NCBI GenBank assembly: GCA_034430835.1 | Contig: DAOUDX010000023.1 | Location: 1-21,775, forward strand | From: JAFGED01 sp034430835 | Lineage (GTDB): Bacteria > Chloroflexota > Anaerolineae > B4-G1 | Length of the DNA: 21,775 nucleotides | Reading direction: 5' to 3' | Part shown: positions 12,790 to 18,672 of the stretch, in pieces | How the letters are laid out: each line of letters starts with the position of its first letter | Position numbering within the stretch: the first letter of the stretch is position 1 | Translations under genes and position numbers: made by a program | Notes under the pieces: model-generated | The model's database searches: none | What the model saw: the letters and a program-made list of their open reading frames with translations, nothing else | What the model was told of the DNA's origin: nothing

Positions 12790-13140
12790 TTACGCCGCGC
12801 CCTTCGCCATCTCGGCCAGTTGGGCAAACGTGCTCGCATCCTGCACGGCGATGTCGGCTAGCACCTTGCGGTCCAATTCCACCCCGGCCTGCTTCAGCCC
12901 GTGGATGAAGGTGCTGTATGAGAGACCGTTCTGCCGCGCGGCTGCGTTGATGCGCACGATCCATAGCCGCCGCAGGTCGCGCCGCCGGTTGCGACGGTCG
13001 CGATAGGCATACGCCTGGGCCTTCATCCAGGCCTCGTTGGCCCGGCGGAAGAGGCGACGGCGAGTCCCCCAGAACCCCTTGGTCTGGCGGAGCATTTTCT
13101 TGTGGCGGTAGCGTCTTCTCGTTCCTCCCTTGACTCTCAC
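12790..13140 (-). CDS. rplT: 50S ribosomal protein L20
   Basis: 116 residues, highly basic, with the family signature RVKGGTRRRYRHKKMLRQTK, AYRDRRNRRRDLRRLWIVRI and NAAARQNGLSYSTFI. L20 binds 23S rRNA early in large-subunit assembly and in several bacteria represses its own operon. The start codon is GTG (13138-13140), 4 nt after the rpmI stop; the family N-terminus begins at this point, and the purine-rich end of rpmI (GGGGAGAAG) can serve as Shine-Dalgarno. Last gene of infC-rpmI-rplT. Confidence 0.97.
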   Translation of the reverse strand: MRVKGGTRRRYRHKKMLRQTKGFWGTRRRLFRRANEAWMKAQAYAYRDRRNRRRDLRRLWIVRINAAARQNGLSYSTFIHGLKQAGVELDRKVLADIAVQDASTFAQLAEMAKGAA

Positions 13141-13144
13141 GGTA

Positions 13145-13360
13145 CTACTTCTCCCCCAAGTATGGTGCCAAGCGTTCCACGCGCCGCTTCAAGCCCTTTG
13201 ATTCCACTGCTATCATTTCATCGAAGAGGCGCTTGGTGCGCTGGCTCTTCTTGCGGCGCAGGTGGGACTTGCCCTGCTTGGTGCGCATCAGCTTGCCCTT
13301 GCCACCCTTCGTGCGGCGGAAGCGCTTGGATGTTGACTTGTGTGTCTTGATCTTTGGCAT
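13145..13360 (-). CDS. rpmI: 50S ribosomal protein L35
   Basis: 71 residues with the canonical start MPKIKTHKSTSKRFRRT and the basic KGKLMRTKQGKSHLRRKKS segment. Length is close to the usual 64-66 with a few extra C-terminal residues. GAAGGATA precedes the ATG. It lies 21 nt after infC and 4 nt before rplT, the conserved order of this translation operon. Confidence 0.97.
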   Translation of the reverse strand: MPKIKTHKSTSKRFRRTKGGKGKLMRTKQGKSHLRRKKSQRTKRLFDEMIAVESKGLKRRVERLAPYLGEK

Positions 13361-13381
13361 TATCCTTCACTACCTTCCTGG

Positions 13382-13921
13382 CTATTTCTTCGCCGGTGCC
13401 AGAATCATCAGCATCGTGCGCCCTTCCCGATCTGGCTGGTGCTCGACTACCGCCACGTCGGACAGTTCCTGCACGATCTCTTGGAGTTGCTCGATCGCGA
13501 TCTCCGGGTAGGTGATCTCGCGGCCCCGGAAGCGAATGCGTACTTTGACTTTCTTCCCTTCCTCCAGCCAGCGCCGGGCATTCCGAACCTTGAACGACTT
13601 GTGATGGTCGGTCGTTTTCGGACGTAACTGTATCTCCTTGACCTCGATCTGTTTCTGCGCCTTCCGCGACTCCCGTTCACGCTTCTGTTGCTGGTACAGG
13701 AACTTGCCGTAATCCATCACCCGCACAACAGGAGGGTCTGCCGCTGGCGAGATTTCAACCAAATCCAGTTCGTCCTCTTGTGCCAAGGCCAGCGCTTTGG
13801 ACAGAGATGTGACGCCCACGTGGTCGCCGTCTTGTCCAATGAGCCGGACCTCTGAAGCCTTGATCTGATGATTGATGTGATACTTGATCTGGCTGTCAGG
13901 AGTATACTTTTTTCTCTTAAT
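13382..13921 (-). CDS. infC: translation initiation factor IF-3, ATT start codon
   Basis: 179 residues. IF-3 binds the 30S subunit, blocks 50S joining and rejects wrong start codons. The C-terminal domain is plain (KTTDHHKSFKVRNARRWLEEGKKVKVRIRFRGREI), and so is the linker (VRVMDYGKFLYQQQKRERESRK). An ATG/GTG search finds only an internal GTG at 13819, which would remove half of the N-terminal domain. Reading upstream in frame restores the family N-terminus (DSQIKYHINHQIKASEVRLI and then GQDGDHVGVTSL) back to an ATT codon at 13919-13921; a TAG stop lies three codons before it, no other start codon intervenes, and GGAGGT sits 8 nt upstream. AUU starts are known for infC in Escherichia coli, where they allow IF-3 to repress its own translation. 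Confidence 0.95.
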   Translation of the reverse strand: MKRKKYTPDSQIKYHINHQIKASEVRLIGQDGDHVGVTSLSKALALAQEDELDLVEISPAADPPVVRVMDYGKFLYQQQKRERESRKAQKQIEVKEIQLRPKTTDHHKSFKVRNARRWLEEGKKVKVRIRFRGREITYPEIAIEQLQEIVQELSDVAVVEHQPDREGRTMLMILAPAKK

Positions 13922-13948
13922 TTCGGACTACCTCCGTTTGGTTCGTAG

Positions 13949-13967
13949 AGCCATTGTCACAATGGCT
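13949..13967. promoter_or_regulatory. 19-bp palindrome in the infC leader
   Basis: AGCCATTGT, C, ACAATGGCT: perfect 9-bp arms around one central base. It lies between the infC transcription start (near 13977) and the Shine-Dalgarno. It could be a repressor operator or, with its 1-nt centre, a poor RNA hairpin; the DNA-site reading is more natural. Confidence 0.45.
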
Positions 13968-13983
13968 AGGCACACATGAGGTG

Positions 13984-14012
13984 ATGATAACACAATTGCA
14001 AAAAGGTGTCAA
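13984..14012 (-). promoter_or_regulatory. infC-rpmI-rplT promoter
   Basis: Minus-strand TTGACA (14007-14012, perfect) and TATCAT (13984-13989, 5 of 6), 17-bp spacer, with an extended -10 TG. It sits in the gap after thrS and gives a leader of about 56 nt. Confidence 0.8.
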
Positions 14013-14027
14013 ATCGCCGGGCCGCAG

Positions 14028-15818
14028 CTAGAGAAGTTTTTTTTCCTTTATGGCTCCCTGAGCCAGCGCGATAAAGTCATCTAGCAGCATTGCCCCAGGT
14101 TTCTGCCCGTCGCGCATCCGCAGATTGACCTGATCGGCCTCCATTTCCTGGTCACCGACGATGAGCATGTAGGGGATCTTTTCCATTTGCGCGTCACGGA
14201 TCTTGGCCTGCATGCGCTCGTTCGATTCGTCTATCTCCACCCGCAGGCCAGCGGCCTTCAGTCGCTCGGCCACCGCACGCGCATATTTGACGTGTCGGTC
14301 GGCGATGGGGATGATCTTCACTTGCACGGGGCTCAGCCACACCGGGAACGCGCCGCCGTAGTGCTCCACCATGATGCCGAAGAAGCGCTCGATGCTGCCC
14401 ATCAATGCCCGGTGTACCATGTATGGTCGGTGCTTCCTGCCGTCCTCGCCGATATAGGTCATGTCGAACTTTCCGGGCAGGTTGAAGTCGAACTGGATCG
14501 TCGTGCACTGCCACGTGCGGTTGAGGGCATCCTTGATGTGGATGTCGATCTTGGGGCCGTAGAACACCGCCTCGCCCTCCATGCGTTCGTAGGGTAGACT
14601 GCGCGTCTCCAGGGCTTTGGCCAGCGATGCCTCGGCCTGTACCCACATGGCATCGTCGCCGGCGTACTTCTCCGGTGTCTTGGGGTCGCGGACGCTCAGA
14701 TCGAAGCGGAACTCTGCGAAGCCAAAGCCCTGCAGCAGGTTCACGCTAAAGTCGAGCACGCGCAGGATCTCGCCCTCGATCTGCTCGGGCGTGCAGATGA
14801 TGTGGGCGTCGTCCTGCGTGAAGCCACGCACCCGCATCAAGCCGTGTAGCGTGCCGCTGCGCTCGTAGCGATAGACCGTGCCCAGTTCGGCCCAGCGCAG
14901 AGGCAGCTCGCGGTACGAGCGTTTCTGTGAGTTATAGATCATGATCTGGAACGGGCAGTTCATCGGCTTGATGTAATAGTCTTGCCCGTCGACGTCCATC
15001 GGTGAATACATGCCATCCTTGTAGAACTCCAGGTGACCGGACGTCTCCCACAGGTAGGAGCGACCGATGTGCGGCGTGAAGACGATGTCGTACCCGCCTT
15101 CGAAGTGCAGCTTGCGCCAGTAATCCTCCATGATGACACGGATACGCCCGCCCTTGGGATGCCAATGGGCCAAGCCTGCCCCCGTCTCCTCGTGGAAGCT
15201 GACCAAGTCGAGTTGCTTGATCAGTCGGCGGTGATCGCGCTTCTCGATCTCTTCCAGCCACTCGAGGTGCTTCTTCAGTTCCTTCCTGTCCCTCCAGGCT
15301 GTACCGTAGATGCGCTGGAGCATGGGACGACGCTCGTCGCCGCGCCAGTAAGCGCCGGCTACGTTGAGCAGCTTGAATGCATTGGGCTGGATATTTTTCG
15401 TATTGTCCACGTGGGGCCCACGACACAGATCGGTGAACGATCCGCTGGTATAGATCGAGAGCTTAGGTTCTTCGTCCAATGGCTCGCCATATTCATCTGT
15501 GCCGGCGGCGAGGATGCCGTCGATCAGCTCCAGCTTGTAGGGCTGATCGGCAAAGATCTGGCGCGCCTCTTCTTCGGAGACCTCCTTGTACACAAAGTCG
15601 TGCCCTTCGGCGACGATTTCGCGCATGCGGGCCTCGATCTCCTCCAGGTCCTCCGGGGTGAGCGACCGGGGCAGGTCAAAGTCGTAGTAGAAGCCATTCT
15701 CGATGGGCGGGCCGATGGCGACCTTCCCCTCGGGGAATTTCTCCAGCACCGCCTGGGCCATGACGTGCGACACCGAGTGGCGCAGCCGATGCAAATAGTC
15801 GTCGTGTTTCTCAGCCAT
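14028..15818 (-). CDS. thrS: threonyl-tRNA synthetase lacking the TGS domain
   Basis: 596 residues. It charges tRNA-Thr. The N-terminal editing (SAD) domain is present: HSVSHVMAQAVLEKFP with H-x3-H, IENGFYYDFDLP, and DLCRGPHV. The class II catalytic core shows MNCPFQIMIYNS, ELGTVYRYERSGTLHGLMRVRGFTQDD and a C-terminal anticodon-binding domain (VQVKIIPIADRHVKYA...). Standard bacterial ThrRS has about 640 residues and begins with a TGS domain; here the protein begins directly at the editing domain. GAGGTGG lies 5 nt before the ATG, so this is not a start-site error, and the T-box terminator lies only about 25 nt upstream, leaving no room for a TGS domain. Expression should be controlled by the T-box. 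Confidence 0.97.
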   Translation of the reverse strand: MAEKHDDYLHRLRHSVSHVMAQAVLEKFPEGKVAIGPPIENGFYYDFDLPRSLTPEDLEEIEARMREIVAEGHDFVYKEVSEEEARQIFADQPYKLELIDGILAAGTDEYGEPLDEEPKLSIYTSGSFTDLCRGPHVDNTKNIQPNAFKLLNVAGAYWRGDERRPMLQRIYGTAWRDRKELKKHLEWLEEIEKRDHRRLIKQLDLVSFHEETGAGLAHWHPKGGRIRVIMEDYWRKLHFEGGYDIVFTPHIGRSYLWETSGHLEFYKDGMYSPMDVDGQDYYIKPMNCPFQIMIYNSQKRSYRELPLRWAELGTVYRYERSGTLHGLMRVRGFTQDDAHIICTPEQIEGEILRVLDFSVNLLQGFGFAEFRFDLSVRDPKTPEKYAGDDAMWVQAEASLAKALETRSLPYERMEGEAVFYGPKIDIHIKDALNRTWQCTTIQFDFNLPGKFDMTYIGEDGRKHRPYMVHRALMGSIERFFGIMVEHYGGAFPVWLSPVQVKIIPIADRHVKYARAVAERLKAAGLRVEIDESNERMQAKIRDAQMEKIPYMLIVGDQEMEADQVNLRMRDGQKPGAMLLDDFIALAQGAIKEKKLL

Positions 15819-15843
15819 TTTTCCACCTCCCTCTGACTAGAAC

Positions 15844-16083
15844 AAAAAAGACCCCCGCGCCTTGGGGCGCAGGGGTCTCCCACGTGGTTCCACCCAAGTT
15901 CTGACGATTGGCTTTGCCAATCGCCGCACTCTTTTGGCTGTAACGGGCCATCGCGGGGCTCCATACTCTCGCGCGATTTCAGGAACCCACTCCCGGGGGG
16001 TTTTCTCGGCCGTCCGGTCGAGGAAGCTTCCACCCAAGGCTCCCCCTCTCTAGGACCCTCACAGGCCGATACTCGTCCCGGTC
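15844..16083 (-). ncRNA. T-box leader (tRNA-Thr-sensing) of thrS
   Basis: The T-box sequence TGGGTGGAACCACG (15883-15896, minus strand) is nearly consensus. It is followed by a terminator stem (15849-15878, AGACCCC...GGGGTCT with GC-rich top) and a run of six T residues (15844-15849). Stem III is the perfect 8-bp hairpin at 15905-15923. Stem I can be traced: base helix CCGGG (16077-16081) with CCCGG (15993-15997), AGTA bulge side (16070-16073), helix CGGCC (16064-16068) with GGCCG (16007-16011), and the opposite loop strand GAGAAAACC whose ACC (15999-16001) is a threonine codon. An AGAGAG...GGTGGAAGC distal part is also present. Uncharged tRNA-Thr should favour the antiterminator and raise thrS expression. 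Confidence 0.95.
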
Positions 16084-16089
16084 AACGCT

Positions 16090-16117
16090 TTTACACTCTT
16101 GAATTGGTAGTTGTCTG
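16090..16117 (-). promoter_or_regulatory. possible thrS promoter
   Basis: Minus-strand CAGACA (16112-16117) and TGTAAA (16090-16095), 16-bp spacer, 4 of 6 matches in each. Weak, but the predicted start near 16083 coincides with the 5' end of T-box stem I. Read-through from the tRNA gene is the alternative. Confidence 0.4.
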
Positions 16118-16119
16118 AG

Positions 16120-16193
16120 TGGGCGGTACAAGACTTGAACTTGTGGCCTCCACGATGTCAACGTGGCGCTCTGGCCAACTGAGCTAACCGCCC
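16120..16193 (-). tRNA. tRNA-Val (anticodon GAC)
   Basis: Full cloverleaf: acceptor GGGCGGT / ACCGCCC, D arm GCTC...GAGC with AGTTGG, anticodon stem CCACG / CGTGG around TTGACAT (anticodon GAC), variable AGGCC, T arm ACAAG-TTCAAGT-CTTGT, discriminator A. CCA is not encoded. It reads GUC and GUU valine codons. It lies just upstream of the thrS leader on the same strand. Confidence 0.97.
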
Positions 16194-16205
16194 AAGGTGC
16201 CCGAA

Positions 16206-16234
16206 ATTATACCATCTCCACCACCATTTTGCAA
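16206..16234 (-). promoter_or_regulatory. tRNA-Val promoter
   Basis: Minus-strand TTGCAA (16229-16234) and TATAAT (16206-16211, perfect), 17-bp spacer. The hexamer TTGCAA is its own reverse complement and also serves as the -35 candidate for the divergent delta-prime gene. Confidence 0.7.
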
Positions 16235-16256
16235 GGATGCCTCGTTGTGTTACAAT
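16229..16256 (+). promoter_or_regulatory. promoter of the delta-prime gene (leaderless type)
   Basis: TTGCAA (16229-16234) and TACAAT (16251-16256, 5 of 6) with a 16-bp spacer and an extended -10 TG (16248-16249). The ATG is 7 nt after the -10 box, with no Shine-Dalgarno. Confidence 0.6.
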
Positions 16257-16263
16257 TTACCCG

Positions 16264-17256
16264 ATGGAGACGGATACTACTTGGGGTGTCGTGGGACACG
16301 AGTGGGCGGCCAAGCTGCTGCGGCGGGCGGTCGAAGCCGCCAGTGTGTCTCACGCCTACCTCTTCACCGGGCCGCCGGGCGTGGGCAAGACGACGCTGGC
16401 GCGGGCGCTGGCTGCCGCCCTGCTGTGTCAGGGGGAGGGGGATCAGCCTTGCGGCAACTGTCGCGGCTGCCGCCTGGTTGCCAGCGGCAACCACCCCGAC
16501 CTGCACATTGTCGAGTCGGAGCGGCCCGGCGACAGCTTAAAGATCGAGCAGGTGCGCGATCTCCAGCGCCAACTTGCACTCACTCCACTCGAAGGGCGCT
16601 GGCGCGTGGCCCTTCTGCGCCGCTTCGAGGAAGCCACCACCTCGGCCGCCAATGCGTTGCTCAAGACGCTGGAGGAACCTCCCTCTTACGTCGTGCTGTT
16701 CGTGCTGGCAACCGATGCCGACCGATTGTTGCCCACGATCGTCTCCCGCTGCCAGCAGGTTCCCCTGCGCCCGCTGCCTGTGGCGCTGGTGCGGCAGGCC
16801 CTTGTCGAGCGGTGGGGTGCGGAGCCTGGGCAGGCCGAGTTGCTGGCGCACCTTTCCGGTGGGCGGCTGGGTTGGGCGGTGCACACGTTGGAGGATGAAG
16901 CCGCATTGCAGCGCCGCGTGCAGCGCTTGGACAATCTGGGCGATCTACTGGCTGCTTCCACCACCAAGCGCTTTCGCTATGCCGAGCGGCTGGCCCGCGA
17001 CCCCGCCGCGATGCAGGAAGTGCTCGATCTGTGGCTCGGCTGGTGGCGGGATGCAGTGCTGCTAGCCGCCGGGGCAGATACGCCGCTGACCAACGTGGAT
17101 CGCGAGGGCACCCTGCGCGACCACGCCCGCCGCTTCGGGGTGGAGCGCAGCACGGCGATGGTGGAAGCCCTGCGCAGTGCCATCGACCGGCTCAAGCGCA
17201 ACGCCAATCCGCGCCTCGCGCTGGAGGTGTTGATGCTCGATCTACCTCACTCGTAG
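16264..17256 (+). CDS. holB: DNA polymerase III subunit delta prime
   Basis: 330-residue AAA+ clamp-loader subunit. Features: GHEWAAKLLRRAV at the N-terminus, Walker A GPPGVGKT (36-43), zinc-binding Cys set C55, C63, C66, C69 (CQGEGDQPCGNCRGC), the segment LKIEQVRDLQRQL, NALLKTLEEPP and the SRC motif (TIVSRCQQV). Length and the lack of the long C-terminal domains favour delta prime over DnaX; the intact Walker A, often lost in delta prime of proteobacteria, is common elsewhere. The start at 16264 is preferred to the in-frame ATG at 16237, which would lie upstream of the -10 box. It is divergent from tRNA-Val and convergent with the PHP gene. Confidence 0.93.
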   Translation: METDTTWGVVGHEWAAKLLRRAVEAASVSHAYLFTGPPGVGKTTLARALAAALLCQGEGDQPCGNCRGCRLVASGNHPDLHIVESERPGDSLKIEQVRDLQRQLALTPLEGRWRVALLRRFEEATTSAANALLKTLEEPPSYVVLFVLATDADRLLPTIVSRCQQVPLRPLPVALVRQALVERWGAEPGQAELLAHLSGGRLGWAVHTLEDEAALQRRVQRLDNLGDLLAASTTKRFRYAERLARDPAAMQEVLDLWLGWWRDAVLLAAGADTPLTNVDREGTLRDHARRFGVERSTAMVEALRSAIDRLKRNANPRLALEVLMLDLPHS

Positions 17257-17265
17257 GAGCCCCGG

Positions 17266-17282
17266 CAGGTTTCAGAAACCTG
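17266..17282. terminator. small hairpin between convergent genes
   Basis: CAGGTTT, loop CAG, AAACCTG: perfect 7-bp arms overlapping the PHP stop codon and 10 nt after the delta-prime stop. There is no T-tract, so a terminator function is only suggested by its place between convergent genes. Confidence 0.35.
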
Positions 17283-18111
17283 TTGCCTCTCGCAGCCGCT
17301 TGGCGCATTCCATGGGTACGTAAACTGAGCCGAGCGGTGCTCCCTCCTCGCTGTCCGGCCCGTGAAAGTCGGAGCCGCCGGTTGCGAGCAGCCCGTGCTC
17401 TCGGCAAAGCCTCAGTAGCATCTCGACATCATCCGGCGAGTGATAAGGATAGTGCACTTCCAGGCCGCGCAGGCCATAGCCCACGAGCTCTGGGATGCGC
17501 GCCACGACAGCCGGACCGGAGTGTGCAGGATGTGCCAGCACCGGCACGCCCCTGGCCTCGACGATCATCTGGATCGTTTCCTCGGGTGCCAGCCTCAGGC
17601 GGGGGATGTAGGCCGGGCATCCTGGGCCAAGGAGACGTCCGAAGGCATCTTGAACCGACGTCACATGGCCCCGGCTGAGCAATGCCCGCGCCACGTGGGG
17701 TCGCCCGACGCTCTCGCCGCCTGCAAGCGCCTGCACTTCCTCCCACTCTAGCGTTATCCCCATCTCGCGCAGCCGTTCAAGCATTTGGTGAGCGCGTCCC
17801 AGGCGTGAGTCCCGCATAGCCTGCAACCGATCGTTGAGAAAGGGGCTGTGCGGATCGACGTAGAATCCCAGGATGTGGAGCGAGGCCTGATTGCCCTCCG
17901 AGCTTACCTCCACCCCGGCAATGACCTCTAGGTCAGTCCCGGCAGCCGTGGCCTGGGCCTCGGCTACGCCGCTCACTGTGTCGTGGTCGGTGAGTGCAAC
18001 GACCGCCAGGCCACGCGCCAGCGCCATAAGAACAGCCTCCGACGGGCTCAACACGCCGTCGGAGGCTGCGCTGTGGATATGCAGGTCTACTCGGCTGTGA
18101 TGTTGATACAC
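17272..18111 (-). CDS. PHP-domain phosphoesterase (RNase AM / YciV-TrpH like)
   Basis: 279 residues. The four metal-binding motifs of the PHP superfamily are present: DLHIHSAASDG (H11, H13), ALTDHDTVSG (D42-H43-D44), the HPAHSG motif, and GGSDFHG near the C-terminus. The inserted helical domain after VSSE (around residues 115-170) is that of the 3',5'-nucleoside bisphosphate phosphatase / 5'-3' exoribonuclease AM group, so it probably removes the phosphate from pAp-like nucleotides or trims RNA 5' ends. It starts with GTG, 9 nt after the stop of the spoVS gene with GGTAGG between them, so translation is likely coupled. Substrate is inferred, not shown. Confidence 0.9.
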   Translation of the reverse strand: MYQHHSRVDLHIHSAASDGVLSPSEAVLMALARGLAVVALTDHDTVSGVAEAQATAAGTDLEVIAGVEVSSEGNQASLHILGFYVDPHSPFLNDRLQAMRDSRLGRAHQMLERLREMGITLEWEEVQALAGGESVGRPHVARALLSRGHVTSVQDAFGRLLGPGCPAYIPRLRLAPEETIQMIVEARGVPVLAHPAHSGPAVVARIPELVGYGLRGLEVHYPYHSPDDVEMLLRLCREHGLLATGGSDFHGPDSEEGAPLGSVYVPMECAKRLREATGF

Positions 18112-18120
18112 TACCTACCG

Positions 18121-18453
18121 CTAAGCGTCGAACTTGTGAGGATCGCTTTCCACTGCAGGCACGTCGGATGCTGGTGCCTCGCTGAGGCTGGCCGGATGCT
18201 TTTCGACGGTCAACCGCACCGCCGTCCTCTCCTGATTATCGATCTCCACCTCGACAAACGATGGGAGGCAGATGATGTCGATCCCATCCAGTTCCAAGTA
18301 ACCACGGGCGATGGTTATCGCCTTGACCGCCTGATTGACCGCTCCGGCACCGATGGCTTGTACATCAACGTGTCCCCTCTCTCGCATAACGCCTGCGATA
18401 GCACCTGCCACCGCTGTCGAGCGAGATGTGGCCGCGACTTTGATGATGTCCAT
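18121..18453 (-). CDS. spoVS: stage V sporulation protein S (SpoVS) family
   Basis: 110 residues. Residues 1-85 match the small SpoVS/Alba-like fold closely: MDIIKVAATSRSTAVAGAIAG, ERGHVDVQAIGAGAVNQAVKA and IARGYLELDGIDIICLPSF, then EIDNQERTAVRLTVE. Residues 86-110 are a variable acidic tail (SEAPASDVPAVESDPHKFDA) absent from the 86-residue Bacillus protein. The family has an RNA/DNA-binding-like fold and occurs in many bacteria that do not sporulate; no other sporulation gene is seen here. AGGAGGTG lies 7 nt before the ATG. It is the first gene of a two-gene unit with the PHP phosphoesterase. Confidence 0.95.
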   Translation of the reverse strand: MDIIKVAATSRSTAVAGAIAGVMRERGHVDVQAIGAGAVNQAVKAITIARGYLELDGIDIICLPSFVEVEIDNQERTAVRLTVEKHPASLSEAPASDVPAVESDPHKFDA

Positions 18454-18540
18454 TGCACACCTCCTTGTGCTGCCTTGGCCTTGATTCCATCAACAACCCG
18501 CCCTTGACTCTGGCAATCGCAATGCGGTCCGTATCTGCCA

Positions 18541-18561
18541 GGCAACCCCCGAAGGGCTGCC
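18541..18561 (-). promoter_or_regulatory. UUCG-tetraloop hairpin in the spoVS leader
   Basis: In the minus-strand RNA GGCAGCCC, loop TTCG, GGGGTTGCC forms a stem of about 8 bp with one G-U pair and one extra G. It lies in the leader between the predicted start (near 18590) and the start codon. Confidence 0.45.
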
Positions 18562-18597
18562 CCGGTGCGGTTCGATTCGGCAAATCGCGCTGGTATT

Positions 18598-18626
18598 ATG
18601 ATACACCAAAAAGAAGCATCGTGCAA
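18598..18626 (-). promoter_or_regulatory. spoVS promoter
   Basis: Minus-strand TTGCAC (18621-18626) and TATCAT (18598-18603, 5 of 6), 17-bp spacer. Predicted leader is about 137 nt. Confidence 0.6.
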
Positions 18627-18672
18627 GCGTTAATCAAGTATTAATGGGATGTTAACCTGGTGTTGTCGCGAT

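Noticed and set aside
13382..13819. infC as a shortened 145-residue gene from GTG
   Set aside because: The conserved N-terminal IF-3 sequence continues upstream to an ATT codon with a proper ribosome-binding site.
18454..18672. Small coding gene or terminator between UbiD and spoVS
   Set aside because: Frames there have no family match, and the TTAA-rich inverted repeats near 18630-18660 are too weak to call a terminator.
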